A stretch of DNA of 64,000 nt from positions 1 to 64,000 of the forward strand of contig JADLCY010000010.1 in the NCBI GenBank assembly GCA_020846935.1. The letters are read 5' to 3'. The position numbers and the translations under genes are program-made. Shown here piece after piece: positions 31,967-41,761 of the stretch (position 1 is its first letter; each line of letters opens with the position of its first letter). Below the pieces are notes generated by a model. The model ran no database searches and was not told the DNA's origin. It saw only the letters and a list, made by a program, of their open reading frames with translations. This DNA is from Gemmatimonadaceae bacterium. Lineage in GTDB: Bacteria; Gemmatimonadota; Gemmatimonadetes; Gemmatimonadales; Gemmatimonadaceae.

Positions 31967-34396
31967 ATGCGTCCATCGATCGCCATCTCTGCCCTCGTCC
32001 TCGCCATCCCCCTCGGGAGCCGCGCGCAGGACGTCGACTACCACCGCGCCGACGTCATCCGCACCGCGGGCGCTTACGTGCTCGGCGCCAACATCACGCC
32101 GCAGTGGCTCGAAGACAGCGTGCGCTTCGTCTATACCTCGGGCGGCAAGAACGATCGAGGCACGATCTACCTCGTTGATCCGGCACGCGCGGCACGGCGC
32201 GTGTACTTCGACCAGGCTCGCATGGCCGCGGTTCTCTCGGTGGCGGCGGACACCATCGTCGATCCGGCGCGGTTTCCGGCGTTCATTCCGATCGACTCGG
32301 GCAGGGCGATCGAACTTCTGCTGCACAAGAAGGCCATGCGCTGCGACCCGGCGAGCTACCGCTGCACCGCGCGCGACAGTATCGACTGGGCGCTCGATCG
32401 CACGCTCAAGCAGGGCCCAACGTGGGCAAACCGGTCGCCGGACCGCCGCTGGGACGTGTTTGCCTGGCGCTACAACCTCTACCTGCGGCCCGCGGCCCTC
32501 TCCGATTCGGACGCCGTCGCCGCCGCAGACTCGGTGCGCCGCGCGCGCAGCGACACGGCGGCACGGAATGCACGCGGTGGTCGCGCGCGATCCACGCGTC
32601 AGGACTCGATTCCGTTGCCGCGCGGGTCGATCGCCCTCACCACGGACGGTGAGCGCCTGTTCGCGTACGGCGGCACCGATCGCAATGTCGCTGCCGATAC
32701 CGCCAAGCCACGGCCCACGCGCGTGCCAGTGAACTGGACGCGCGACTCCCGGCGGTTCACCGTGCACCGCGAAGACTACCGGCGCACGCGCATCTACCCG
32801 ATGTACTCGTCGACCGGTGATCAGCCCGTGGACCGCAGCTACCACTACGCGGTGCCCAGTGATTCGGTCGTGCCTTCGCACGTGCTGTACTCCATCGACG
32901 TCACGGATCGCACGAGTGTGGCCGCGAAGCTTGCCGCCACACCCCAGACCACCGTGAGCACGCAGACGTACTGGAACGCGGCGGGCGATCACTACTTCGC
33001 CCTCAACGCCAATCGCGGCCCCAGTCGCATCTCGGCGCACCTCGTCGACGCGAGGACCGGCGAGGCCAGGACCCTGACCCGCGACTCGACCGCGACCTGG
33101 GTCGAGCTCTCCCACACGTTCGGGCGCGAGAACTGGGAGGTCGCGCGCGGGAGCGATGACCTCATCTGGTGGTCGCAACGCGACGGTTGGGGTCACCTCT
33201 ATCGCATCGGCACCGATGGCGCGGTGAAGAATCAGATCGAGTCCGGCCCGTATGTCGTCGATCGGTTGTTCCGTGTGGACAGCGCGACGCGTACTGCGCC
33301 GCAGAACGTGTACTTCAGCGCGTGGGGCCGCGATCCCGGCTTTCTGTATTACTCGCACCTCTACAAGGTGAACGTCGACGGTGGCGCCGTCACCGCGCTG
33401 ACTCCGGAGGACGGCGATCACGCGATCACCTTCACGCCAAAGGGCCCTTACTTCATCGACAACTTTGCGCCGGTGGACAAGGCGCCGATCATTCAGCTGC
33501 GATCAGCGGTCGACGGCAAGGTGATCCTCGAACTGGGTCGCGGTGACGCCGAGTTGCTGCAGTCCGTCGGTTGGCGCCCGCCGACCATCATTACCGTCAA
33601 GGCCCGCGACGGCGTCACCGACCTGTACGGGCTGATGTACAAGCCCAGCCATTTCGATTCGACGAAGTCGTATCCCATCCTCGATCACATTTACCCGGGG
33701 CCGCAGGTCGGCAGCGTCGGGCGCTGGGGGTGGTCGGGTACCGGCGAGCCGCAGGCCATCGCCGAGCTTGGCTTCATCGTGGTGCAGATCGATCACCAGG
33801 GCACGCCGCGGCGGTCCAAGGCGTTCCACGATTTCTACTATCGCAACATGGGTGACAACGGGATCCCCGATCACGTCGCGGCCATCCGTCAGCTCGCCGC
33901 GCGCCACGACTGGATCGACATCACCCGGGTCGGCATCTGGGGGCACTCCGGCGGTGGCCTCGCGTCGACGGACGCAATTTTGCGTTACCCCGACTTCTAC
34001 AAGGTCGCCGTGAGCACCTCGGGCAACCACCATCCCGATACCTACGCGTGGTACTGGGCGGGCCGCTATCAGGGGCCGTACGAGAAAGCCTCCTACGATT
34101 CGGCGGCAAACTACACGCTGGCAAGGAACCTCAAGGGGCACCTGCTGCTCATGCACGGTGACCTCGACAACAACGTGCATCCAGCGAACACGACCAAGGT
34201 GGTCGATGCGCTGATCAAGGCGAACAAGACCAACTTCGACTTCCTCGTGTTTCCCGACGCGCCACACGGACTTCCGGTGTTCGCCACGCGAAAGCGGTGG
34301 GACTATTTCGTGAAGTATCTGCTGGGGAAGGAGCCGCCGGCCAACTACGAGATGATTGCGCCGCCGCGTCCGCCAGGCCCCCCGTTCCAGCCCTGA
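31967..34396 (+). CDS. Exported S9-family peptidase (dipeptidyl peptidase IV-like)
   Basis: The product has 809 residues from ATG 31967, with a signal peptide (SIAISALVLAIPLGSRAQ). The N-terminal DPP-IV-type beta-propeller (WTRDSRRFTVHREDYRRTRI, then WWSQRDGWGHLYRIGTDG) covers about residues 40-540. The alpha/beta hydrolase domain has Ser in GIWGHSGGGLAS, Asp in LLMHGDLDNNVHP and His in FPDAPHGLPVF. It cleaves dipeptides, often after proline, from peptides outside the cytoplasm. Confidence 0.93.
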   Translation: MRPSIAISALVLAIPLGSRAQDVDYHRADVIRTAGAYVLGANITPQWLEDSVRFVYTSGGKNDRGTIYLVDPARAARRVYFDQARMAAVLSVAADTIVDPARFPAFIPIDSGRAIELLLHKKAMRCDPASYRCTARDSIDWALDRTLKQGPTWANRSPDRRWDVFAWRYNLYLRPAALSDSDAVAAADSVRRARSDTAARNARGGRARSTRQDSIPLPRGSIALTTDGERLFAYGGTDRNVAADTAKPRPTRVPVNWTRDSRRFTVHREDYRRTRIYPMYSSTGDQPVDRSYHYAVPSDSVVPSHVLYSIDVTDRTSVAAKLAATPQTTVSTQTYWNAAGDHYFALNANRGPSRISAHLVDARTGEARTLTRDSTATWVELSHTFGRENWEVARGSDDLIWWSQRDGWGHLYRIGTDGAVKNQIESGPYVVDRLFRVDSATRTAPQNVYFSAWGRDPGFLYYSHLYKVNVDGGAVTALTPEDGDHAITFTPKGPYFIDNFAPVDKAPIIQLRSAVDGKVILELGRGDAELLQSVGWRPPTIITVKARDGVTDLYGLMYKPSHFDSTKSYPILDHIYPGPQVGSVGRWGWSGTGEPQAIAELGFIVVQIDHQGTPRRSKAFHDFYYRNMGDNGIPDHVAAIRQLAARHDWIDITRVGIWGHSGGGLASTDAILRYPDFYKVAVSTSGNHHPDTYAWYWAGRYQGPYEKASYDSAANYTLARNLKGHLLLMHGDLDNNVHPANTTKVVDALIKANKTNFDFLVFPDAPHGLPVFATRKRWDYFVKYLLGKEPPANYEMIAPPRPPGPPFQP

Positions 34397-34416
34397 CCAT
34401 CGCAGCGCCACGCCTG

Positions 34417-34440
34417 CGCCGCCCCGTTCTCGGGGCGGCG
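34417..34440 (+). terminator. Hairpin terminator after the S9 peptidase gene
   Basis: CGCCGCCCCG pairs with CGGGGCGGCG around a TTCT loop, 20 nt after the stop codon. The stem is perfect; the T-run is absent. Confidence 0.55.
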
Positions 34441-34595
34441 ACGCTGGCGCGGCCGCACCAAAGGCGGGGAACAGGTCCGATCCGATCGGTCCGGACGACC
34501 TCACGCGTTCGAAGACGCACCTTTCGGCCACTACTGCGGCCGGCGCGGCTCGAAGGCGGCGTGCGGCCACCAACACCTATTGGAGTCCTGGCCTC

Positions 34596-35453
34596 ATGCG
34601 AATTCTCCCAACGACCGTCGTCGCGCTCGTGACATCCGTCGTGCTGCACGTCCCCGCGCTCGCGCAGACCTCCGTCACCTCGTCCGCCCATGCCGGGAGC
34701 GATCCCGGTCAGGTGCACGCTGGTGGCCCCCACCTCCACGTCAACGACAGGTGGCGAGAGTGCTCCTTTCAGCTGGATCCGTCGCTCACCCGGAAGGCCT
34801 GGCGTCAGTTCACCCGTGAGGCGGCCCTGGTCGCCTACTTCCGTCCCCTCGCGGACGCGCGGCCCCTGGGTCGGGGGCACGTCGAGGTCGCGGCCCTGCA
34901 GTGGGGGACGGCGATCGATGCCTCAGACGCGGCATGGAACGATACGTTCGTGCACCCCGACTCCACCCACTGGCTGTTCGAGGGATCCGCACTCCGGTTT
35001 CCGGGCATCATGGTTCGATCGGGCGTGAGCGATCGAACGGACATCGGCCTCTACGTCACCAAGAGCCCGGGCGCCAACTACGGCTTCATCGCCGGACAGG
35101 TGCAGCACAGCCTGACGGATGCTGCCAGCGCCTGGGGTATGGCCGCGCGTTTGAGCGTCATGTCGCTGTACGGTCCTGAAGACATCGGCCTCACCGTGTA
35201 TGGCGCAGACGCCCTCGCAAGCCGAACGATGAACATCACGCAGCGCGTGTCGGTGTCGCCGTATGCCGGTGTTTCGACCTACCTCTCGAGTTCGAGAGAG
35301 CGGTCCTCGGTGGTACAACTCCAGGACGAGCGCGCGATCGGGGTGCAGGGCATGGTTGGGGCAGCCGTGTCACTCGCGTTCGTGCGACTGGGCGTCGAGT
35401 ACAGCGTCGCCAGCGTTCCCACGCTGTCGCTCAAGGTCGGGCTCGGCCGGTAG
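34596..35453 (+). CDS. Exported outer-membrane-like protein of unknown function
   Basis: The product has 285 residues with a signal peptide (RILPTTVVALVTSVVLHVPA LAQ). After a His-rich linker the second half alternates polar and hydrophobic residues (TDIGLYVTKSPGANYGFIAG, then YAGVSTYLSSSRE and FVRLGVEYSVASVPTLSLKV) and ends in LGLGR, as in small beta-barrels. Family not recognised. Confidence 0.65.
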   Translation: MRILPTTVVALVTSVVLHVPALAQTSVTSSAHAGSDPGQVHAGGPHLHVNDRWRECSFQLDPSLTRKAWRQFTREAALVAYFRPLADARPLGRGHVEVAALQWGTAIDASDAAWNDTFVHPDSTHWLFEGSALRFPGIMVRSGVSDRTDIGLYVTKSPGANYGFIAGQVQHSLTDAASAWGMAARLSVMSLYGPEDIGLTVYGADALASRTMNITQRVSVSPYAGVSTYLSSSRERSSVVQLQDERAIGVQGMVGAAVSLAFVRLGVEYSVASVPTLSLKVGLGR

Positions 35454-35524
35454 TACGTCGACGGGTCCGGTGCGGCGATCGAGCCGCACTGGACCGTCGT
35501 GGGCGGGGCGTCTAGGTTGGCGGC

Positions 35525-36703
35525 ATGGCTGGCCTGACACTCGACTGGATCCAGCTGGCGTCCCTGCTTGGAGCCATTCAGGGGCTCTCCCTTGTCGGAG
35601 CGCTCGTCGCTCAGCGACACAACCGGACGGCCAATCGGCTGCTCGCCGCCCTCGTCCTGGCATTCACGGTGTACCTGGCCTCTGGCGTGTACTTCGCGAC
35701 GGGGCTGTTTCGCCGTATGCCGCATCTGCTCGGGCTGGCGTATCACCTGCCATGGGTCTTCGGTCCGGTGCTGTACCTGTACGCGGTTGCGGCCAGCGAC
35801 CGCGACTGGCAGCTGAGCCCACGCGACCTGTGGCACGGGGTACCGTTGATCATGACCCTGGTCGTCGCGACGCCGGTGTATCTGATGAGTGGTGCGGAGA
35901 AGATCCGCTTTGCGGAGCACATGGCGGCAGGCAACGCGCCCCTCTCCATTCGCATCATCGATCCGTTCAAGTATGTGCTGGGGCTCGGCTATTCCGTGGC
36001 CACCGTGCTGTTCCTGCGCGGGCACCGCAGGCGCGTCGAGCATAGTTACTCAAACACGGCCCGGGTCAACCTGACCTGGCTCCTCCAGTTGGCGGGTGCA
36101 GGCGCCGCCACGTGGGTGCTCGCGACCATGTTGGAACTCACCACGCTCGGGCGCGGGCTGCGCAACGACTGGGTGGCGCTGGCCATTTCGGCCGTCGTCT
36201 ACACCATCGGCTACAAGGGTCTGCGGCAGCCGGAGGTGTTCCGCTACGACACGTCGGAGCACCTCGGCGCCGAGTTCCACTCGACAGCGGAACCGGTGGC
36301 GCCGCCGGAACACCGCGAGGCGGCGGCGCGCTACGAGCGGTCAGGTCTGGGAGCGAAGGAGTCCACGCAACTGCGTGAGGCGCTGGAGGCGGTCATGGAT
36401 CGCGACCAGCCATGGAAGGACAGCGATCTCACGCTGGCCGATCTCGCTGCGCGCGTGCGAACCACACCGCACAAACTCTCGGAGGTGCTCAATGCCGATG
36501 TTGGCCAGACCTTCAACGATTTCGTGAACGGCTATCGCGTGCGCGAAGTCCAGCGCCGCATCACGGCCGGAGAGGCCCATACGCTCAAGATACTCGCGCT
36601 CGCCATGGACGCAGGATTCGCCTCCAAATCCACCTTCAACCACGCATTCAAGAAGCACGCGAAGCAGACGCCCTCCGCCTTCAGGGAGGCGCAGGACGGG
36701 TGA
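35525..36703 (+). CDS. Membrane-anchored AraC-family regulator
   Basis: The product has 392 residues. Residues 1-240 have about seven hydrophobic helices (LASLLGAIQGLSLVGALVA, then LLAALVLAFTVYLASGVYF and WLLQLAGAGAATWVLATML). Residues 290-392 form the AraC double helix-turn-helix (LTLADLAARVRTTPHKLSEV, then ILALAMDAGFASKSTFNHAF and KKHAKQTPSAFRE). The regulator probably senses an envelope signal. Its targets are unknown; the flanking exported enzymes are candidates. Confidence 0.88.
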   Translation: MAGLTLDWIQLASLLGAIQGLSLVGALVAQRHNRTANRLLAALVLAFTVYLASGVYFATGLFRRMPHLLGLAYHLPWVFGPVLYLYAVAASDRDWQLSPRDLWHGVPLIMTLVVATPVYLMSGAEKIRFAEHMAAGNAPLSIRIIDPFKYVLGLGYSVATVLFLRGHRRRVEHSYSNTARVNLTWLLQLAGAGAATWVLATMLELTTLGRGLRNDWVALAISAVVYTIGYKGLRQPEVFRYDTSEHLGAEFHSTAEPVAPPEHREAAARYERSGLGAKESTQLREALEAVMDRDQPWKDSDLTLADLAARVRTTPHKLSEVLNADVGQTFNDFVNGYRVREVQRRITAGEAHTLKILALAMDAGFASKSTFNHAFKKHAKQTPSAFREAQDG

Positions 36704-36916
36704 TCTCCGCACTCAAGCGCTTGTCGACGCTGGGCTTGACCGCCACCGGGCCGCATGGAGCGTCAGAGCCCCCTGCAACGCCCACCCGACGGCCCACGTA
36801 TGGATTCCGTGGGGGCCACCCGCGCGGCTGCACGGCCCCGCTTGCTGCGTCTCGCACCGGTGGATCAATTCCACGGCCGCTCATCTCGCACGATCCCGCT
36901 TCCCCGCATCGACACC

Positions 36917-38731
36917 ATGTCTCTTCCCCGCAGAGCGCTCGCACTCGTCGTCACGCTCGCCGTTCCAACGCTCCTTGCTGCGCAGACCTACCCGAGCAAG
37001 GACGATCCACGCAGCAAACTCACGCCCGGCCTCAAGGACGCAGGCGTCGCGGCAAAGAACATGCGGCTCGTCTCTGAATCGGGTAAACCCGCCGAGTTCG
37101 ACTCCACGCGCGGACTCACGTTCGTCAATTCGGATCTCGCGTTCCGCGACAAGTACGTCTACCAGGGCAACTTCGCCGGCTTCATGATCTGGGACGTGAG
37201 TAACCCGGCGACGCCCAAGCTGGTGTCGACGGTGCAGTGCATCACCTCGCAGGGCGACCCGACGATCGTTGGCAACCTGCTGTTCATTTCGGCGGAGGGC
37301 GCCGGCAATCGCAACGACTGCGCCAAGGGTGGCGTGACCGATCCAAAGGATCACATGGCGGGCGTTCGCATCTTCGACGTCTCCAACCCCGCGGCGCCGC
37401 GGCTCATCAAGAACGTGCAGACGTGCAAGGGATCGCACACGCACACGCTCATGCCGAGCCCAAAGGACAAGAACATCCTCTACATCTACGTCTCCGGGAG
37501 CCAGGGGGCGCGTCCGAACACAGAGGTCGCCGGGTGCAGGGAAGGTACGGATCCGGCTGACGAGACGAATTCGCTCTTCCGCCTCGACGTGATCAAGGTC
37601 GACATCCGGCATCCGGAGAAGGCCGAAGTCGTGACGGGCGCGCGCATCTTCACCGGGCTCGACGCGGCGCCGCGCGCCGCCAGCCGCCCGAATCGCTTCC
37701 GCCCGCCCGGCGGTGACTCCACGCGCCCCGCGCCGATGCCCACGGGCCCGCGCAACTGCCACGACGTGACGATCTACCCCGCGGCAAAGCTCCTCGCCGG
37801 CGCCTGCGGCAGCTACGGCCTCCTCGTCGACGTCTCCAACCCGGAAAAGCCGATCCGCATCGATGCGAAGGCCGATACCAACTTCTCGCTGTGGCATACC
37901 GCCGTGTTCTCCAACGACGGGAAGAAGGTCGTGTTCACCGACGAATGGGGTGGCGGCACCTCTCCGATGTGCCAGGCCAACTCGATGATGGAGATGGGCG
38001 GCAACACTGTCCTCACCATCGACCGGAACCGCAAGTACAAACAGCACGCTTACTTCAAGATCCCGACCGCGCAGTCCGCCGAGGAGAACTGCGTGTCGCA
38101 CAACGGCGGGCTCATCCCCGTGCCGGGCCGTGACGTCATGGTGCAGGGGTGGTACCAGGGCGGCGTCAGTGTCATGGACTTCACCAATGCCGACAAGCCG
38201 GTGGAACTCGCCTACTTCGATCGTGGCTCGATCGACCCGCCGCCGGGCGTCGACGTTCCGCTCACGCCGCAGCAGCAGCCAGGCAACCGCGGGCGCGGAA
38301 CCATCGGCGGATCGTGGGGCGCATACTACTGGAACGGCTACATCTACTCCTCGGAACTCGCGCGCGGCTTCGACATCATGGAACTCGAGCCGAGCGATCA
38401 GCTGAGCAAGAACGAGATCGAGGCGGCAAAGCTCGTGCGGTTCGTGGAGTACAACCCGCAGAGCCAGCCGAAGATCGAGTGGCCGGCGGCGTTCCCGGTG
38501 GTGCGGTCCTACCTCGATCAGCTCGTCCGCGGTCAGGGACTCACCGCGGCGCGCACCACGGCCATAGGTGCCGCCCTCGATGCCGCCGAGGCGCAGCAGG
38601 GCGCGAAGCGCAAGGCGGCCCTTACGGCACTGGCCCGGGAGGTCGACCGTGACGTCGCGGGCGCGAAGGATCCCGAGCGCGTGCGATGGATGTCCGACGC
38701 CATCAGGAAGCTGGCGCGCGAAACGCGGTAG
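36917..38731 (+). CDS. Exported LVIVD-repeat protein
   Basis: The product has 604 residues from ATG 36917, with a signal peptide (RRALALVVTLAVPTLLAAQ). Several LVIVD-type blades: FAGFMIWDVSNPATPKLVST, AGVRIFDVSNPAAPRLIKNV and YGLLVDVSNPEKPIRIDA, forming a propeller. Cys and His residues (KGSHTHTLMPSP) lie in the blades. The C-terminal 80 residues are helical. The family is of unknown function in the periplasm or on the surface. Confidence 0.85.
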   Translation: MSLPRRALALVVTLAVPTLLAAQTYPSKDDPRSKLTPGLKDAGVAAKNMRLVSESGKPAEFDSTRGLTFVNSDLAFRDKYVYQGNFAGFMIWDVSNPATPKLVSTVQCITSQGDPTIVGNLLFISAEGAGNRNDCAKGGVTDPKDHMAGVRIFDVSNPAAPRLIKNVQTCKGSHTHTLMPSPKDKNILYIYVSGSQGARPNTEVAGCREGTDPADETNSLFRLDVIKVDIRHPEKAEVVTGARIFTGLDAAPRAASRPNRFRPPGGDSTRPAPMPTGPRNCHDVTIYPAAKLLAGACGSYGLLVDVSNPEKPIRIDAKADTNFSLWHTAVFSNDGKKVVFTDEWGGGTSPMCQANSMMEMGGNTVLTIDRNRKYKQHAYFKIPTAQSAEENCVSHNGGLIPVPGRDVMVQGWYQGGVSVMDFTNADKPVELAYFDRGSIDPPPGVDVPLTPQQQPGNRGRGTIGGSWGAYYWNGYIYSSELARGFDIMELEPSDQLSKNEIEAAKLVRFVEYNPQSQPKIEWPAAFPVVRSYLDQLVRGQGLTAARTTAIGAALDAAEAQQGAKRKAALTALAREVDRDVAGAKDPERVRWMSDAIRKLARETR

Positions 38732-38747
38732 AGGTCGCGCGGTCCCC

Positions 38748-38781
38748 AGCCGGGCGGTGCGTCGAGGCGCGCCGCCCGGCT
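38748..38781 (+). terminator. Terminator after the LVIVD gene
   Basis: AGCCGGGCGG pairs with CCGCCCGGCT across a 14-nt loop, followed by a short T-rich stretch (TTGCGTT), 16 nt after the stop codon. Confidence 0.6.
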
Positions 38782-38984
38782 TTGCGTTGGTCGTCAGGCG
38801 TCGACCCGTGGCGCGCTCCGCGAGGCGCAGCCCGCGGGGTACTACCATGGCGCGCGCGGCGTGGCCAGCGCGATACTCCACGCGACGGGCGCCTGTGGAC
38901 CTCGCAGCACGGGGAACCCGCCAGGCAACGGGCCGGTGCCCCGTGCCGCACATCCTCGTTGGAGCCCACCGACCGGAGCCCTGC

Positions 38985-40067
38985 GTGATCACCACCCTTG
39001 CCACCGTTGCGTTCACGCTGTTCCAGGCGGCGGCCGCGCCCGCGACGCGCCCGACCCCTTCGCCGTCGACGCCCGACAGCGTGGACGCCTTCGTCGCCGC
39101 CGAGATGGCGCGGATGCACATCCCCGGCGTTGCCATCGCCGTCGTGAAGTCCGGCAAGGTCGTCGTCGCGAAGGGCTACGGCATGGCGGACGTCGAAGCT
39201 GGTGTGCCTGTGACGCCGACGACGGTCTTCAAGATTGGCTCGGTCAGCAAGCAGTTCATCGCGACGGGCATCATGCTCCTGGCCCAGGACGGTCGGCTGA
39301 GCGTCGACGATCCCGTCTCGAACTATCTTGCCGGAACCCCCGAGTCGTGGCGCGGCATCACGCTTCGTCATTTTCTCACCCACACCTCCGGCGTCCTGCG
39401 CGAAGGTCCGGCGTTCAACCCGCTGCGCATCCAGCCAGACAGCGTCGTGGTGCAGTCTGCGTACTCGCAGCCGCTGCAGTTCCCTACGGGGGCCAGGTAT
39501 CAGTACTGCAACGTCTGCTACTTCGCACTCGCCGACGTGATCTCCCGGGTCTCGAACACGTCGTGGGCCGACTTCCTCACGCGCCGTGTCTTTGCGCCTG
39601 AGGGCATGACGTCGACGCAAACGACGACGAGCGAGCCGGTGCCCGGGAGCGCGAAGGGCTACGTGTGGAGGGACGCCCGCTTTGCTCCGGCAACGCAGTT
39701 CACGGCATTGCGACCAAGCGGCGCGTTCCTGTCCACGGTGCTCGACCTCGCGAAGTGGGACGCGGCCCTCTATCGCGACGATGTGCTCACGCGCGCGACT
39801 CGTCAGGCGATGTGGACGCCGGTGCAACTCACCACCGGCGCGACCTACGCCTATGGTTTCGGGTGGCAGCTCGACTCGCTCGATGGTCATCGGACCGTGA
39901 GCCACGGCGGTTCGTTGCCGGGCTTTCGCGCGGAAATGGCCCGGTTCGTCGACGACAGCCTGACAGTGATCGTGCTCACCAATGCGGACGGTGCGCAGCC
40001 GGCCACCATTGCGGCTGGTGTCGCGCGCGCCTGGTTCGCCGCCGCGCGCCCGCGATCGCGTCGATAG
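38985..40067 (+). CDS. Exported class C beta-lactamase-like serine hydrolase
   Basis: The product has 360 residues from GTG 38985. It has a signal peptide (TLATVAFTLFQAAAAPA). Catalytic SxxK is SVSK in FKIGSVSKQFI, YxN is YCN in RYQYCNVCYFALADVI, and the third box is HGG in SHGGSLPGF. Such enzymes are carboxypeptidase- or esterase-like, and many are not beta-lactamases. The substrate is unknown. Confidence 0.9.
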   Translation: MITTLATVAFTLFQAAAAPATRPTPSPSTPDSVDAFVAAEMARMHIPGVAIAVVKSGKVVVAKGYGMADVEAGVPVTPTTVFKIGSVSKQFIATGIMLLAQDGRLSVDDPVSNYLAGTPESWRGITLRHFLTHTSGVLREGPAFNPLRIQPDSVVVQSAYSQPLQFPTGARYQYCNVCYFALADVISRVSNTSWADFLTRRVFAPEGMTSTQTTTSEPVPGSAKGYVWRDARFAPATQFTALRPSGAFLSTVLDLAKWDAALYRDDVLTRATRQAMWTPVQLTTGATYAYGFGWQLDSLDGHRTVSHGGSLPGFRAEMARFVDDSLTVIVLTNADGAQPATIAAGVARAWFAAARPRSRR

Positions 40068-40406
40068 CACGTCCTGAGGATCGACGAAGACCCTTCGCCC
40101 ACGCGCAGGACATCTCACGCTGCGGTGGGCCCTGAGGTCGTGATGTAGATGATTCCCCGGTACTCCGGGGGCACACGCACCGGGGCGCCCCGGTACTCGC
40201 AGCCGTGACCGTACACCACCGTGTACCTCTCCCACCGTCAAAGAGGCCCAGGTTCCATACGGTCCGCTGGTCCTGCAGGGGTCGAGGCGCAGCGGGGCTG
40301 CGTGTCTTCCGTACGAAAACGCATTGTATGACCGCAGACGCAGCCGAGCCCGCTTCGTCTCGTGCCTTACCCAGGTTGTGCACGGACCTTGCATTGGCGC
40401 GCTCAC
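40068..40406. other. Intergenic region with an orphan minus-strand coding remnant
   Basis: At 40238-40115 (minus) one frame reads ERYTVVYGHGCEYRGAPVRV, then PPEYRGIIYITTSGPTAA and a TGA. The composition looks protein-like but the frame is closed by a TGA just upstream. It may be the C-terminal remnant of a lost gene. The rest of the region shows nothing recognisable. Confidence 0.3.
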
Positions 40407-40871
40407 ATGGACGCGAACGCTCCCATCGCCGGCGCCCTCATTGTGGCGCTCGGGGTTTCTGCCATTGCCATCGGCGCGGCGTCGCTGATTCACGGCTCGC
40501 GCGCACGCCGTTGGCCCATTGTCATCGGGCAGGTCATTCCCGCGAATGTGGATGCTGATGCGCGTCGTCGCCGTCGTGGTGTGAGGCGTTTGTCATATCG
40601 CTACGAGGTCGGCGGACGCACGTACCGCAGCGATCGCAGCCAACTTGCATGGTTCGGCGATCGACGCCCGTCCGCCAGGCTCAGCCGTCGGGGCGATGCC
40701 GCGGACATGCGCGTGCACTCGGCGGACGCGTTGGGCGTGCGCATCCACGTCAATCCCGATGACCCGAGCGACAACATGCTCGAACAGCGGCGTGTGCCTC
40801 ACGCGGTCGTGCTCCTGGGCCATGGGATTGCGCTGACGGTCCTCGGATTCACGCTCGTGGTCCGGCCGTAG
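40407..40871 (+). CDS. DUF3592-like membrane protein
   Basis: The product has 154 residues with two membrane helices (GALIVALGVSAIAIGAASLI and VLLGHGIALTVLGFTLVV). Between them is a beta-rich loop with SYRYEVGGRTYRSDR and HVNPDDPSDNMLE, the DUF3592 pattern. Function unknown. Confidence 0.75.
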   Translation: MDANAPIAGALIVALGVSAIAIGAASLIHGSRARRWPIVIGQVIPANVDADARRRRRGVRRLSYRYEVGGRTYRSDRSQLAWFGDRRPSARLSRRGDAADMRVHSADALGVRIHVNPDDPSDNMLEQRRVPHAVVLLGHGIALTVLGFTLVVRP

Positions 40872-41013
40872 TCGGCACACACCGCGCGGGCGCGCGGTTA
40901 CCTTGAGCCGGAACACATCGCGACGCCCCTTGAGCGTTTCGCGTTCTGCTGTCGGGCGCTCAGGCCCGTCGTATTGATAGGTGCCGTCCCTCACCCCAAC
41001 GCGCATCAACGGA

Positions 41014-41517
41014 ATGTCTACACCTGAGGTCTGGCTGCGCGGCGCGATGCCCGGCATCGACCCGATCCTTCAGCCGGCGGCACACGCCATCGCGCAGGTG
41101 CGCGAGGACGTCGAACGCGCTGTCGCTCTGCTCACCGACGAGCAGCTCTGGCATCGGCCCGCGGGTGTGGCGGCCATTGGCTTCCACGTGCTGCACATCG
41201 TCGGGAGCCTCGATCGGCTCCTGACCTACGCGCAGGGTGAGTCTCTGTCGCCCGGGCAACTGCACGCGTTAGGCGCCGAACGTACGGTCCACGACGAACG
41301 TCCGGCCCGAGCGCAGTTGCTTCAGGCGTTTGCGTCGGGGATCGACGCCGCGCTGCGCCGCCTCGAAGGCATTCCCGCGGCGAGCCTGCTCGACGCCCGT
41401 GAGGTCGGACGCCAGCGTTTGCCTTCGACCACCCTCGGCCTCGTCTTCCACGCCGCCGAGCATTCGGCGCGCCATGCGGGTCAGGTGGTGACGCTGGCGC
41501 GCATCGTCGCCGCCTGA
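41014..41517 (+). CDS. DinB-family protein
   Basis: The product has 167 residues. It shows the DinB four-helix pattern with the metal-binding histidines (AAIGFHVLHIVGSLDRLLTY, and LGLVFHAAEHSARHAGQVVT). Family members are thiol-dependent or metal-binding transferases of mostly unknown substrate. The ATG at 41014 was preferred to an upstream GTG at 40981. Confidence 0.85.
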   Translation: MSTPEVWLRGAMPGIDPILQPAAHAIAQVREDVERAVALLTDEQLWHRPAGVAAIGFHVLHIVGSLDRLLTYAQGESLSPGQLHALGAERTVHDERPARAQLLQAFASGIDAALRRLEGIPAASLLDAREVGRQRLPSTTLGLVFHAAEHSARHAGQVVTLARIVAA

Positions 41518-41538
41518 CGAGTGGACGGCGGGCCATGC

Positions 41539-41761
41539 GGGTGACGCTGCGGCGTCGAGCGGCTGCTGTTCCAGGGCGTCCGCCATCGGTCGTGTGCGTT
41601 CTCGCCGCGGCGCGCGAATCACGAGGTAGTCGGGGCAGCCGCGGAGCCCAGGCGGGTGACGTCTCTGCATCGCGCGGCTGCTATTCGAGGGCGTCCGCCA
41701 TTGGCGTTGTGCGTCCCCGCAGTGCCGTGCGAATCGCGAGGTACGTGAGCAGCCCCGCCGG
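41539..41761. repeat. Direct duplication of the 3' end of the DUF4281 gene
   Basis: About 107 bp at 41539-41646 are repeated, with roughly 80% identity by eye, at 41654-41761. The second copy contains the last 27 or so codons of the DUF4281 gene and the first copy lies beyond its stop. Translated on the minus strand the copies give RTRPMADALEQQPLDA and RTTPMADALE followed by a stop. Confidence 0.65.

Noticed and set aside
36881-39157. 758-residue open frame on the minus strand
   Set aside because: Antisense to the LVIVD-repeat gene and the start of the serine hydrolase; no domain or start signal.
38703-40493. 596-residue open frame on the minus strand
   Set aside because: Antisense to the beta-lactamase-like gene; no recognisable domain.
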